Numbered from the stretch's first letter, positions 10,013-19,766 are shown. The stretch is DNA of 64,000 nucleotides from Photorhabdus asymbiotica (GCF_003634575.1 NZ_RBLJ01000001.1:1116001-1180000), one strand, 5' to 3'. Made by a program: numbers and translations. The notes: generated from the sequence alone by a model not told the origin.

Positions 10013-10531
10013 CTATTTGTAGACGCTCTTGGTCCTGTTTCTGTACCAAGGAATAAAAAGATTTAGCGTTCCGCCCCAGAAAATACCGTCAAGCACACCA
10101 TTACTAAAGCAAAAAAACAGATTAAAATGTAACGAATGCAACAACGCAAGGTGAATGCTTAACATGGCCGTAATAATAAACTTAACGATAAATGTGATAA
10201 CAATCAGCGTCAGCGTTAACGAAATACCAGGACGGATGATTAAATCACTGCCTGCTTTTTCGCGTAACCTTGGTTGAGAACTCCACAAACCCCATCCCAT
10301 TACAATCCCGACAAGTAAACCGGCTATCATCGCTATCAAGGCTAACTCTGAGAATGTGGCTTCATAAATGACGTTATATATTCCCCAGACCAGGAATACT
10401 ATTGGTAGTAAGAAAAGACGATCAATTCGCATTTCACGATCATACAAGGCACTAATCCCGAGCCTGATGAGAAAAGCAAAAAGAATCCAAACCCATATTG
10501 GGGTATCTTTAATAATGGTGGTCAGTGACAT
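10013..10531 (-). CDS. Multi-pass membrane protein, DUF6622-like
   Basis: A 172-aa hydrophobic protein with five or six predicted membrane helices (about residues 10-28, 38-57, 62-84, 100-125 and 135-152), short polar loops and a basic C-terminus (WYRNRTKSVYK). I recognise it only as resembling the DUF6622 family of uncharacterised inner-membrane proteins. There are no catalytic motifs and no operon partner. It marks the end of the conserved core before the accessory block. Confidence 0.7.
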   Translation of the reverse strand: MSLTTIIKDTPIWVWILFAFLIRLGISALYDREMRIDRLFLLPIVFLVWGIYNVIYEATFSELALIAMIAGLLVGIVMGWGLWSSQPRLREKAGSDLIIRPGISLTLTLIVITFIVKFIITAMLSIHLALLHSLHFNLFFCFSNGVLDGIFWGGTLNLFIPWYRNRTKSVYK

Positions 10532-10819
10532 GTTATTTATATGAACGTCCCGCTTGCAAGGACCTCCATCATTTTAACTCTGACAGATAGGTTGCAGCCT
10601 TTTAAAGCTGCGAACCCCTATGTAATCCACTGACTCACGCCTTATTTCTCCGACAAGCTTTAAGCTCAGAATAACATTCAGGTTTGGGGAGTCCCGGTCT
10701 TACCTGTCGTTGTTATCACGCTGGCTGCCAAAGCAACCTTTCTGCATTCACCCTTTTGTTAAAAATTAATGTTTGTCTGTATCAGTGATTAATATGGTCT
10801 GACACTGACGTAATCTTTA

Positions 10820-10996
10820 GAACCGGACGTACAGAACTACCGCATCCGGCTCCCAACAAATCCGTGTCCCCACACACATATTCAGCAAGAACTGAACATT
10901 ACGATTGAGCCACCGGTAGATCATTTTCACACTTTGGTAGATAAACTGCCCAACTCGTCTCTAGTTATCAGATATGCCGTGATAATTTATCCAGCT
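10820..10996 (-). pseudogene. Group II intron relic: domain V plus decayed maturase C-terminus
   Basis: On the minus strand 10820-10852 is a 33-nt hairpin beginning GAGCCGGATGC and ending ACGTCCGGTTC, which pairs over 8 bp, then a 2-nt CG bulge, then 5 bp: the layout of group II intron domain V, including the AGC triad. The distal loop is one base short and lacks a GNRA tetraloop. Immediately upstream, one frame reads SWINYHGISDN-stop-RRVGQFIYQ followed by SVKMIYRWLNR, resembling the end of group II reverse transcriptase/maturases. The frame is broken, so this is a dead fragment. The rest of 10532-11341 shows no gene I can support. Confidence 0.65.
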
Positions 10997-11341
10997 TCTG
11001 TCACTCTGATGACGATATTGAGGGCTTACCATTTGTCGGTGCTGAGGTTCTTCCAGAGGAAGTCCCTGAGTCCCTTCAATTTAGCGGCGAGACAGTCTTT
11101 TCGGCTGGTTAATTTCAGCCGCCAGTGTCCTTTCTACGGCGGGAATTTTACCTACAAGATCAGTACAGCTTTGCCCAGCGCACAGTTCACTACATTTTTC
11201 CTTTAGCGAGAAAGATGTCTGCTATAGCAACTGACCATCAAGACGGTAGCTTATTAGTTAAATCCAAGATTTATTCATACTGACACTAAAACACCTGTAA
11301 AAATAACTTTTTCAACAATATCACATTAAGTAATAAAACCA

Positions 11342-12556
11342 TTAAGCAACATATGGAAACACTATTTCATATATATATTCATACAGATTAACTTCATCCA
11401 AGATGATAAACGCCTTGATTGAATTACCAAACTCTAAATCAAAATCCCTTTTATCAACAATATTAATCACAATTTCAGCCGTACCGTTTTTTACGCCAAA
11501 TATAGTCTCAACCTTCCCTTTTATTGCCCCATACTTGAGATAATCATAAGCATCCATTTTTAATTCTACGCTCTGTCCAATTTTAATCTTTCTAATATAT
11601 TTTTCACTAACAACTCCTTTTGCTATAAAGTGATTACCATCAGGATATATAGTAAAAACCAACTCTCCTTTTTTTACCTGCTTAGGCCTGATGCCATTAA
11701 TATTATTAAACTCAACCTTACCATCAGCTTTTGCAATTCCTTCTATTCTCAACTTACCATTCTTTATACTCTCTATCCGTGTGTTTTTTACATTCAACTC
11801 TGAGACAAGAACAGAGAGTTCACCTCTTAACTGGTTAAGCTCCATATCTAACTCTTTATATTTGGTTGCTCCAATTATGTATCTACTCTGCTCATCATCT
11901 AAACTGTATTTTCTTTTCTCTAAGTCTAATATATCAGATTCAAGATTAATCAAGCCACGACGTGATGAAAATAATTCCATTTTATATTTAATAATATCTT
12001 TCGTGGATAAATAATTATTATTATGCTTTAACAATTTATCTACAAAATTCATCTGTTCTCTGTAGCTTTGACTAAAAAAATCATAGTCATCCCTATGGTC
12101 ATTCAAAATAGAGTCTATATTTTTTAATTCACTTTCATTTTTATTAAACTTAAAATCTTCATAATTTTTTTCAATCTTCATCCGTTCATAGACATTATCT
12201 ATATACTTTTCCATCGCATTAATTTTTGTATTATCTCGTTTTATATTTTGCAATAAAATAGATTCAGCCTCCTCTAAATCTGGATTAATCGCATTATAAA
12301 TAGAATCTCCTTTTTTAATCACATCACCATCACGAACATTATAATTTTTAATGTCTATATCCTTTTCTGCATAAAATAATACAGGTTCTGGTGCGGTTTT
12401 AATAAAAGCATTTTCTAAAACAACTCGCCTCTTTATAGTCACAACAAAAGATAAAGCAAAACATATAATCAGCAAAAAAACTGTTATACTTATAATTAAT
12501 TTATATTCTTTATGCAGTTCTGACTTAACTTCATTATTAGAGTTTAATTTATTCAT
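11342..12556 (-). CDS. HlyD/membrane-fusion-like adaptor of an ABC exporter
   Basis: 404 aa with one N-terminal membrane anchor (about residues 20-43), a short biotinyl-lipoyl-like half (FIKTAPEPVLFYAEKD...VRDGDVIKKGDSIY, residues 52-88), a long coiled-coil region (about 92-260), the second lipoyl-like half (GIAKADGKVEFN...VKKGELVFTIYPDG) and a beta-barrel end. This is HlyD/periplasmic adaptor architecture, though sequence identity with named members looks low. Its start overlaps the ABC transporter gene by 8 bp, so the two are one exporter unit. Very AT-rich, like the whole block to 26300. The substrate is unknown; I infer the product of this cluster. Confidence 0.75.
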   Translation of the reverse strand: MNKLNSNNEVKSELHKEYKLIISITVFLLIICFALSFVVTIKRRVVLENAFIKTAPEPVLFYAEKDIDIKNYNVRDGDVIKKGDSIYNAINPDLEEAESILLQNIKRDNTKINAMEKYIDNVYERMKIEKNYEDFKFNKNESELKNIDSILNDHRDDYDFFSQSYREQMNFVDKLLKHNNNYLSTKDIIKYKMELFSSRRGLINLESDILDLEKRKYSLDDEQSRYIIGATKYKELDMELNQLRGELSVLVSELNVKNTRIESIKNGKLRIEGIAKADGKVEFNNINGIRPKQVKKGELVFTIYPDGNHFIAKGVVSEKYIRKIKIGQSVELKMDAYDYLKYGAIKGKVETIFGVKNGTAEIVINIVDKRDFDLEFGNSIKAFIILDEVNLYEYIYEIVFPYVA

Positions 12557-14213
12557 TAAAAGCCTCTAGTTTGAAGAAATCATAGTCCTTTTCACTTTTC
12601 AACTCTAACACTTCATGATTTTCACAATCGATAGTAAAATCATGAGCGACATAGAATATAATACAACCTTCTTTTTCTGAAATTAATTTACTTACGACTT
12701 TAGCATTTTCATTATCAACTCCTCTAAATATTTCATCAAATATCAATACCGATTTATCTGACAGATAACCTCGTAAAAAGAGTAATACTTGTCTTTGTCC
12801 TTCAGAAAAGGGGTTAACCTTATCACTAATAACGGTATCTAGTTTTTCAGGCAGGCTATCTATTGTCTGCCATAAATTTAATTTTTTAAGCATACTCTCA
12901 ACTTTATTCCTATCAACGTCTCTTCCTAATGTAATATTTTCAATAATACTTGTAGTAAAGAGTATATCTTGTGGGAAGTATGCAGCGCATTGATTTATAT
13001 GAATTTCAGGCTTAATAGTTTTATCAGAAACATAAAAATTCACAGATCCATTTACAGGTGGAATCAAGCCAATCAAAGTCTTACATAAAGTTGTCTTACC
13101 AATACCATTCTGTCCTATTATTTTATATATCTTATTACTTTGAAAGGTAAGATCCGGAATTTTACAGACGATATTTCCATTAGTACCAATATGAAGATTC
13201 CTCACTGTAATTTCGTCTACACTAACAATATTATCATCTAATTCAGTATTCAATAAACTCTCATCTACAACATTATTCCCCATGAATTCTTTATACCTTT
13301 CAAGAGTAATACTTGATCTTTTCAACTCCATAAAAGAAACTAAAATCTGCATTGTATGTTTTAGAGACATTTCTGTAAAAGCAATTAATGTCAACATTAT
13401 ACCTAGTGAAAAACTACTATATCTAATAATGCTAATAACCATGACACATCTAATAACAGTACCAATGATTGTGTTAACTGTTAGAGTTTTACTTTTCACA
13501 CCAGCAACAAGTAATGCAACATTTTTCTCCCTATTCAAAAAATCATTCATCCTGTCAACACATCTATTCAGAATCCTGTTTCGATAATTATTGCCTCGTA
13601 TCGTTTCCCTTCCTCCAATAATATCATCCATAATTGAAAGAAAATTTGATTTAATTTTAAAACGCTGCTCTTCTAAAATAATCATTTTCTTGATAGACAA
13701 AAAATAGAGAACCACCAGCATAATTATTCCTAAGATCAAGAAGCTGACAACTAGAGGACTAACATATAGCACTATGATTGATAATATTAAAATCGTAACA
13801 AGCTTAACAATAATATCTATTAGCAGAGTCAAATAATACTTTTTAATATTTTGAGCATCATAAATCCTTTGAATCAATCCACCTTTATTATAATCATTCA
13901 ATATAGATAATCTTGTAGTAATCAAAGCAAGTAAATATTTATCTAAATAATAATAGTCCAAATATTTTTCCAGTGATGCTCTAAAGCGAGCAGTCAAATA
14001 AGTTAGTATCATATTGAATGATTCATATAATAAATAAGATATCATAAAGATAAATAAAAAACGCAAGTCACCTGATGATATAACCGCGTCAATCAGATAC
14101 TGCATAAAAAATGCAGCAAAAGAACTAATGACACTTAATAGTAAAGAGTATAGTAATAAAGATTTTATATAACCTGTCGCAAAGTTATCCTTCAATGTCA
14201 CATCCATTTTCAT
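12549..14213 (-). CDS. ABC exporter, fused permease/ATPase
   Basis: 554 aa. The N-terminal half carries five or six membrane helices (residues about 15-300). The C-terminal ATPase has Walker A (IIGQNGIGKTTLCK), an LSGGQ-like signature in the variant form FSEGQRQ, Walker B with catalytic Glu (SVLIFDEIFRG) and the H-loop (IIFYVAHD). There is no N-terminal C39 peptidase domain, which argues against export of a double-glycine-leader peptide. It is paired with the overlapping HlyD-like gene. A 25-bp sequence shared with the upstream region of another gene in this cluster lies 107 bp before its start. Confidence 0.85.
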   Translation of the reverse strand: MKMDVTLKDNFATGYIKSLLLYSLLLSVISSFAAFFMQYLIDAVISSGDLRFLFIFMISYLLYESFNMILTYLTARFRASLEKYLDYYYLDKYLLALITTRLSILNDYNKGGLIQRIYDAQNIKKYYLTLLIDIIVKLVTILILSIIVLYVSPLVVSFLILGIIMLVVLYFLSIKKMIILEEQRFKIKSNFLSIMDDIIGGRETIRGNNYRNRILNRCVDRMNDFLNREKNVALLVAGVKSKTLTVNTIIGTVIRCVMVISIIRYSSFSLGIMLTLIAFTEMSLKHTMQILVSFMELKRSSITLERYKEFMGNNVVDESLLNTELDDNIVSVDEITVRNLHIGTNGNIVCKIPDLTFQSNKIYKIIGQNGIGKTTLCKTLIGLIPPVNGSVNFYVSDKTIKPEIHINQCAAYFPQDILFTTSIIENITLGRDVDRNKVESMLKKLNLWQTIDSLPEKLDTVISDKVNPFSEGQRQVLLFLRGYLSDKSVLIFDEIFRGVDNENAKVVSKLISEKEGCIIFYVAHDFTIDCENHEVLELKSEKDYDFFKLEAFNE

Positions 14214-14319
14214 GCTAAATTCCTGGATAATATTAATATAATTTACAACAATGAAATAACCGTGAATTCAACAACAAGTTAGTTCATTATCCAATTAGAA
14301 AACCTAATTAAAATACATA

Positions 14320-14344
14320 TAGCACTATTTTGGAATATTATTTA
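14320..14344 (-). promoter_or_regulatory. Shared 25-bp upstream element, copy 1
   Basis: The sequence TAAATAATATTCC-AAAATAGTGCTA (minus strand) recurs with one mismatch at 20983-21007. Copy 1 starts 107 bp upstream of the ABC exporter ATG, copy 2 starts 108 bp upstream of the GT28-like ATG. The near-identical placement suggests a promoter or operator serving two transcription units. Copy 1 overlaps the stop codon of the nucleotidyltransferase gene. Confidence 0.5.
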
Positions 14345-15088
14345 GTTATCAACCACATTCAGTATGTTCATAATGCCCTGACTCACAAATTTTTCATCAG
14401 AATTTGTTTCACCACCAAGAAGCATAATAACCTCTCTATAAAGAAAATCTATTTCCTTAATTCTTGTTTCTATATGATTAGGGCTCATTGCCAGTGAGAA
14501 ATGCTCAGCAAAACTTTCATCAATATCTTTGAGCTGGCTAATCATTTTGCGAAAACCTTGCAGCCCCCAATGACGATGAAGTCTGATATAAGAATCTGCA
14601 ATATTGAGCAAAAACTTAGAACATGCAAATTCGAAAAATCCAAGGTCATCTTTCACTTGATGTACCTTCCGGTATAGGCTTTCAATTAGCAATGCACTTT
14701 TCCTTCTATTTTCTATAGAAAATGTTTCTACAATAGGCGACTCGACTATAGAATAGGTTTTTAGTTTCAATTCTCTTGCTATATTTTTATTATCAAAAAT
14801 AATCTCTGAATCCAACATATGCTTTATTGTTGGTCCATGCTTATAAGATAAAAGTTTTACTAAAGATTTTTCTGCCATATACCGAAGTTCAAATTCTACT
14901 TCACGATAGACTACCTTCTTTCTAAATAAATCAATTTCACTTCCATCTATAATAAGCAAGTCAATATCACTGCTTCCATTTTTATATTTACCTGTAAAAT
15001 ATGATCCATATCCAAGAATAGCTAAGACTTTTTCTTCTCTCTTTATTTTTTCTACAATTTCTTTTAAGCATTCTTTAATATCGTCCAT
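14342..15088 (-). CDS. Nucleotidyltransferase-fold (MNT/Pol-beta superfamily) protein
   Basis: 248 aa from the ATG at 15088, chosen because GAGAGG lies 5 nt upstream; a GTG at 15136 would add 16 residues without a good ribosome site. Residues about 26-50 contain LGYGSYFTGKYKNGSSDIDLLII, the GS...DxD metal-binding signature of the nucleotidyltransferase superfamily (as in aminoglycoside nucleotidyltransferases). The C-terminal half is helical and resembles the helical domain of such enzymes. It could nucleotidylate a sugar, lipid or protein. Position between GT genes and the exporter suggests a role in the cluster product or in self-resistance; this is inference. Confidence 0.65.
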   Translation of the reverse strand: MDDIKECLKEIVEKIKREEKVLAILGYGSYFTGKYKNGSSDIDLLIIDGSEIDLFRKKVVYREVEFELRYMAEKSLVKLLSYKHGPTIKHMLDSEIIFDNKNIARELKLKTYSIVESPIVETFSIENRRKSALLIESLYRKVHQVKDDLGFFEFACSKFLLNIADSYIRLHRHWGLQGFRKMISQLKDIDESFAEHFSLAMSPNHIETRIKEIDFLYREVIMLLGGETNSDEKFVSQGIMNILNVVDN

Positions 15089-15173
15089 GCTACCTCTCTT
15101 AGAGTATCTGTCACAAAAAATATAAAAATCATTCACTGGAAACTACAGCATATTTCACATCAAAACATTTCAA

Positions 15174-15983
15174 CTATTTTAACTCGATTTCATTCAGGTG
15201 AAATCGAACATCGTTAGGTTTGTTCATATACTCTGATAATGGTAAGTTACTCTTTATTGTATTTCGTAATTGATCTAGCTTCTTAATATAATTTAATCTA
15301 GTTTCTGATTGGAATCCAGTAACAGACGATGTGGTAAGAGAGCTTTCTCTTTCTATCTTTACATAGAGGGGACGGTTAATATTCCTGACCTTTACACAAT
15401 GAATAGCCCTAAGTAAAAAATCATCATCAGCAGCAATTCTAGTTGTACCATCAAAACCACCAAGGGTACGAAATATACTAAATCTAATTAACTGAGAAGG
15501 TTGAAAACTCAGATACTTCTTACCAAGTTGATGTGCAATATAAGGGATTCTATAAAATTTCTTAATGCGAAATGAGTTAACCGTATGGAAATTTTGGTAG
15601 AAATCTATATATGAAGAACCTAATATATCAATATGACTATTTTTGTTCATCAGATTATACAGGCAATCTAGTCTCATTGGTACAGAATAGTCATCTGCAT
15701 CATGAAAGGTTATAAATTCAGTATCAATTCTATTGATGATATCATTTTTCAATCGATAAGTCCCGACATTAACATCACTCCTAAACAACCTAATGTTTAA
15801 ATTAGTTTTACTTGCTAAATATTCTAAAACATATTGGAGCTGTATATAGTTGTCTTCTGATGAATGATCATCAGTAACTAAAATCTGCACATCACTCAAA
15901 CAAGTTCTCATTATAGACTCAATAGCACTAACAATAAGTATAGGCTGATTATAATGGGGGATTAGTACAGAAACTCTACTCAT
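15174..15983 (-). CDS. Family 2 glycosyltransferase
   Basis: 269 aa GT-A fold enzyme. The N-terminus MSRVSVLIPHYNQPILIVSAI and the metal-binding region FHDADDYSVPMRL (about residue 92) are GT2 hallmarks; a later LGGFDGTTRIAADDDFLLRA matches the acceptor-side D/ED motif. There are no membrane segments, so it is cytoplasmic, using a nucleotide-sugar donor I cannot identify. It lies 25 bp behind another GT2 in the same direction. AT-rich. Confidence 0.85.
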   Translation of the reverse strand: MSRVSVLIPHYNQPILIVSAIESIMRTCLSDVQILVTDDHSSEDNYIQLQYVLEYLASKTNLNIRLFRSDVNVGTYRLKNDIINRIDTEFITFHDADDYSVPMRLDCLYNLMNKNSHIDILGSSYIDFYQNFHTVNSFRIKKFYRIPYIAHQLGKKYLSFQPSQLIRFSIFRTLGGFDGTTRIAADDDFLLRAIHCVKVRNINRPLYVKIERESSLTTSSVTGFQSETRLNYIKKLDQLRNTIKSNLPLSEYMNKPNDVRFHLNEIELK

Positions 15984-16008
15984 GTGAGCTACTCATTTAA
16001 AATAATTA

Positions 16009-16899
16009 TCAGTTATTCAAATTACAATGAACACCTTCAACTACAACTCCAAATTGGCGAAATATCTTTATTAAATAATGTATGTACAGGTTTGGATGCC
16101 AAAAGAAAAAACCAATCCTCACAATAGTAAATGGGATAATGAGAGCAGTAATCCATACCTTACTCAGTTCATTATTATTAAATATCCTATAATTTGTTCT
16201 TCCTACTCTAAAACTTCTTTTTAATACCCAAAAAATATTTGCACGATTTTGGTCGTAGAATTCATAGGCCAGTGCATCACGGCAATAAAAACAGCTAATC
16301 CCAATTTGCTTTGCTCTATGGAAAAAATCCGTATCCTCTCCTCCTGTAACACCAAAATTCAAGTCAAACAGCTGCTCCTTCATCGATTCATATACTCGGC
16401 GTACAATAAATACATTACAAGTGCTGACATTTATATCTTTAGGATCTGATGCTAATAAGTCTCGGTAATAAAATGAAATTTTTTCCATCCATTTTCTTTT
16501 TTTATCCAAAAAAATAGGATAAGTGTTACCTTGTATCACATCAGCATTTGTCTGTATCTGGCATTCAATAAGTGCATCTAACCACCGAGAACTAACAATC
16601 TCATCATCATCAATCATAGCAACTGCATCGCACTTATATGTTTCAAAGGCCAAAGTTAACAGTATATTTCTAACTAATGAGATATTTTTATCTTCAACAA
16701 GAATGACATCAATATGGAAATTAAAATCATCTTTGATTTCATTGATCATGTTAAAAGACTCTTGCTGAGAAGAATCGTTATCTGCCACAATGACAGTATA
16801 GTTATTTAATGTCTCTAATTTTTCAATGGATTTCAATAAACGTAATAATGATGAACTACGTTTATAAGTAGGAATAAGAATTGCTATTTTCCGTAACAT
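16009..16899 (-). CDS. Family 2 glycosyltransferase, membrane-tethered
   Basis: 296 aa. GT2 start (IAILIPTYKRSSSLLRLLKS), DDD-type metal site (VAMIDDDEIVSSRWLDAL, about residue 96) and the downstream GGEDTDFFHRA motif are clear. A hydrophobic stretch near the C-terminus (about residues 245-270) may anchor it to the inner membrane. The ATG follows a perfect AGGAGG ribosome site. Likely transfers a sugar to a lipid-linked intermediate in this cluster; donor and acceptor are unknown. Confidence 0.86.
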   Translation of the reverse strand: MLRKIAILIPTYKRSSSLLRLLKSIEKLETLNNYTVIVADNDSSQQESFNMINEIKDDFNFHIDVILVEDKNISLVRNILLTLAFETYKCDAVAMIDDDEIVSSRWLDALIECQIQTNADVIQGNTYPIFLDKKRKWMEKISFYYRDLLASDPKDINVSTCNVFIVRRVYESMKEQLFDLNFGVTGGEDTDFFHRAKQIGISCFYCRDALAYEFYDQNRANIFWVLKRSFRVGRTNYRIFNNNELSKVWITALIIPFTIVRIGFFFWHPNLYIHYLIKIFRQFGVVVEGVHCNLNN

Positions 16900-16936
16900 C
16901 CATTACCTCCTAATAAATTTAACTATAATGAAGTCA

Positions 16937-17641
16937 TTATACTCTATCTTTCTGAATGTATTTTAAATTAAACGTATCTCTTAACCATTTAAAATCATTA
17001 ATGGTTGATAACAAGAATTCCATATTTTCAATATTTTCCTCATAAAAATGAGCAGCATCATTAGCTCCTTTTAATATCCAATCACCAAATTCTATCCGAG
17101 TATCAATTAAACTCCATGCCGTTAATCTTTCTTTACGGATAATATCTTCTTTAGGATTTTTCCTTGGTATACTGAGTTTTATACACTCTCGAAAAGCAGC
17201 TCTCCAGGAATGGAAACTACTTGTGTTAATAACTGTATCTGAAGCAACAATATTGACTACGTGATAATTAGGACTAAGAGATATGGTCATATCTCCAGAA
17301 AAACTTTTAACCTCCTGAAACAACATTTTATTAAATAATTTCACACCTCCATTCCCATAGCATAAGCGATTAACTGAGTTAACACTTCTCCATACATAGG
17401 CCGCAGTTGAGCATAAAGGTTCCACTGGTAACTCAAAATTAAACTCATCTCTAATTCTATTGTCTCCGTCTACAACAAAAAACCATTTAGCCATTACAGA
17501 ATCAGCAGCAACTTTATGAGCTTTTAAGATACCATTGACACCATGAATTCTTTTTGCATCAGGAAATCTATTTTTCAAATGATTCCAATTAGATTCAGCA
17601 CATGGTTCATCATAAGATATAAAAACAATGTCATATTTCAT
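16937..17641 (-). CDS. GT-A-type glycosyltransferase-like protein (phage-associated family)
   Basis: 234 aa beginning MKYDIVFISYDEPCAESNW, with AKRIHGVNGILKAHKVAA and a DxD-like FFVVDGDNRIRDEF. This N-terminal pattern is what I associate with glycosyltransferase-like proteins common in phages and some bacterial clusters; I cannot assign a substrate. It directly abuts the GT4 gene (that gene's stop codon touches this ATG) and has a poly-G ribosome site within the GT4 end, so the two are translationally linked. It could be regulatory or a true transferase. Confidence 0.65.
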   Translation of the reverse strand: MKYDIVFISYDEPCAESNWNHLKNRFPDAKRIHGVNGILKAHKVAADSVMAKWFFVVDGDNRIRDEFNFELPVEPLCSTAAYVWRSVNSVNRLCYGNGGVKLFNKMLFQEVKSFSGDMTISLSPNYHVVNIVASDTVINTSSFHSWRAAFRECIKLSIPRKNPKEDIIRKERLTAWSLIDTRIEFGDWILKGANDAAHFYEENIENMEFLLSTINDFKWLRDTFNLKYIQKDRV

Positions 17642-18862
17642 CTATATTCCCCCCTCAGCAAATCCATCATTAAGTATTATGTTAGCTAAATGTTTACTTT
17701 GAATATTAATATTGAAATCATTCATTATTTTTTGATGTGCATTCGTCCTTATAATATCTTTATCCTTTTTGCTCAACTCGTCTATATATGATATTTTTTC
17801 TGATAAATCTACAATATCTCCTTCATTGACAAGAAATCCATTGACATTATCTTCAATTAACTCAGTAATCCCACTATGGTAGGTAGACAAAACTATCTTT
17901 TTCATAGCCATTGCCTCCATTAATACCACCGGTATACCTTCCATGTCACCAGAGTGAGATGTTTTGGATGGAAGTATTAAAACATCTGCGTCTTTCATAA
18001 AATCTAAGACTATGTGATGGGGTTGAAAACCATGCATTTTTATATGTTCATTCAAATTAAGTTTTAATATTAATTCATAACAATATTCATCGAGTTCCCC
18101 ATCGCCAACAATGTCTAAAGCAAATGACACTTTACTGCTTATTCGTGCTAGAGATAACAATAAATCAGGCAATCCTTTTTTTTCTGTCAAACGGCCGACA
18201 AAAATTATCTTCATTTTTTCTTTATTAGATTCATTTGGATATAAAAATGAAAGAGCATCAATATCAACCCCCAGATGTAGCACCTCAACATTGGTAGGAT
18301 GACATCCTAGATTAATAATTCTATTACGCATATGTTCACAAACTGAAAAAATTTTATTTGCTTGGTCAAATAAAGTTCCATAATGACTTCCCAGATCACT
18401 AAGACTCTTTTCTTTAGTAATTTCATATGCATGTAATACACTATATAGTGCATTCTTAATATATCCATATTTTTTCAATTGTGCCGCCATGATACTAGCC
18501 ATACCAAAATGGCTTATAACGATATCATTAGATTTTATTTGTGACGGATTGGATAGAAATTTAAATAACAAGCGTTTACGGTAACAATTTCGTTTAAATA
18601 AACTCATTCGAGAAAATAAATAACCAGAGATTATAGAAAAATAAATGAATTTAAATATTGCATATATAGGATGAACGTTTTTTATATCTTCTAGACAAAC
18701 ATAGGGAATTATAGAATCATTGGCACAGATTGTATCACTAGATTTAGAAACAGATACAACTCTTACATTAAATCCTACTTTCTTCAAACTGATAATCTGT
18801 TGATGTACAAAAGCTTGTGTTAAGACTGGATATTCTTCAAGAAAAAAAACTATATCACGCAT
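17642..18862 (-). CDS. Family 4 glycosyltransferase (colanic-acid WcaL/AmsK-like)
   Basis: 406 aa GT-B enzyme. The N-terminal Rossmann half opens with IVFFLEEYPVLTQAFVHQQI, as in WcaL/AmsK-type enzymes. The C-terminal half holds IIFVGRLTEKKGLPDLL and the donor-binding EGIPVVLMEAMAM (E-x7-E motif). Cytoplasmic, retaining mechanism expected for the family. Its 5' leader contains an ERIC element (18882-19008) between it and the rhomboid gene, which would fold in the polycistronic RNA. Confidence 0.88.
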   Translation of the reverse strand: MRDIVFFLEEYPVLTQAFVHQQIISLKKVGFNVRVVSVSKSSDTICANDSIIPYVCLEDIKNVHPIYAIFKFIYFSIISGYLFSRMSLFKRNCYRKRLLFKFLSNPSQIKSNDIVISHFGMASIMAAQLKKYGYIKNALYSVLHAYEITKEKSLSDLGSHYGTLFDQANKIFSVCEHMRNRIINLGCHPTNVEVLHLGVDIDALSFLYPNESNKEKMKIIFVGRLTEKKGLPDLLLSLARISSKVSFALDIVGDGELDEYCYELILKLNLNEHIKMHGFQPHHIVLDFMKDADVLILPSKTSHSGDMEGIPVVLMEAMAMKKIVLSTYHSGITELIEDNVNGFLVNEGDIVDLSEKISYIDELSKKDKDIIRTNAHQKIMNDFNINIQSKHLANIILNDGFAEGGI

Positions 18863-18881
18863 AGAAGATCCTTTTCTTTTT

Positions 18882-19008
18882 CTACTCGTTATCTTTCAAG
18901 TTACCTCTTTGTTGGCTGCACTCACTCACCCCGGCCACAGAATTATCTATGCTCCCAGGGATTCGCCCCCTTGCCGTCGCGATGCATCTTGAAATCCATT
19001 GGGTATAT
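18882..19008. repeat. ERIC element (class A arms)
   Basis: A 127-bp imperfect palindrome with the ERIC core (GGCTGCACTCACTCACCCC...CTCCCAGGGATTCG) and ends resembling TATACC/GGGTATA. It lies between the rhomboid and GT4 genes inside the minus-strand cluster. Confidence 0.88.
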
Positions 19009-19130
19009 ATGGTTAAACAGAGCCACATTAACATAGAAATTATACTGTAATCTATTCCTTTAATTTTTATCACAGCGGGTTTCATAGAAAATCCTCACAT
19101 TATCAATTTATTCGTGGATAATTATTATTT

Positions 19131-19745
19131 TCAAATAGCAATATTATCAAAATAAGATTTATTTTTCCTATAGAAAAACAAACTCATTGTAAGCCCAATA
19201 CAAATAGAAAGAACATGGCCTGGCTTCGGGTAGTGAGCATAAATAAAATCTAGAACTATTGCCGGCAGCATGGAAAAAACAACAGCAAACTTTAATATAC
19301 TAGAGGTATGCTCTTTGACAAAAACCAACAGCAATGCAAAGGAGGATACGCCCAAAACAGCTTGTGATGCTCCCGTACCAATATTCCAAGGGTAACTAAC
19401 AAAGTTAGTGCTATAAAGAGTTCCCAAGGCACCAGCAGTAAACCATAAAACTAATAAAAATTTAGATCCAAGATGTTTTTCTAATAAAATTCCCAGTATG
19501 GAAAGTGATAGCACATTGTAGACCATATGCAGTTGTTTAACATGTATGAACTGAGAAACCAGAAGTCGCCAATACTCAAATTCATATAATCTATTTGGTG
19601 TTAATCCTCCATATTTCTCTAGATCTATAATACTCATTTTACCGATAAAGCTATCTGTTAATGAATATGAAACAAATGTGGAATAAACAATTGTCACACA
19701 TACTATAAATACTGTTGTTATAGGAACTTTTTTAATTTGGAACAT
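19131..19745 (-). CDS. Rhomboid-family intramembrane serine protease
   Basis: 204 aa with six membrane helices. Family landmarks are present: EYWRLLVSQFIHVKQLHMVYNVL (WR motif, then His and Asn of the oxyanion region), the catalytic serine in GTGASQAVLG, and the catalytic histidine in KPGHVLSI on the last helices. All catalytic residues are retained, so it should be active. A rhomboid inside a glycosyltransferase/ABC cluster is unusual; it may process an envelope partner or exporter component. It starts 22 bp after the GT28-like gene. Confidence 0.85.
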   Translation of the reverse strand: MFQIKKVPITTVFIVCVTIVYSTFVSYSLTDSFIGKMSIIDLEKYGGLTPNRLYEFEYWRLLVSQFIHVKQLHMVYNVLSLSILGILLEKHLGSKFLLVLWFTAGALGTLYSTNFVSYPWNIGTGASQAVLGVSSFALLLVFVKEHTSSILKFAVVFSMLPAIVLDFIYAHYPKPGHVLSICIGLTMSLFFYRKNKSYFDNIAI

Positions 19746-19766
19746 TCAATACTTCCTTCATAATCA

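Noticed and set aside
10934-11206. 90-codon plus-strand frame
   Set aside because: It lies opposite the group II intron relic and has no recognisable domain or ribosome site.
12549-14213. Bacteriocin export system (ABC with C39 peptidase)
   Set aside because: The transporter lacks the C39 domain and no leader peptide gene is near it.
18882-19085. Short minus-strand frame upstream of the GT4 gene
   Set aside because: It is mostly ERIC sequence, with no ribosome site.
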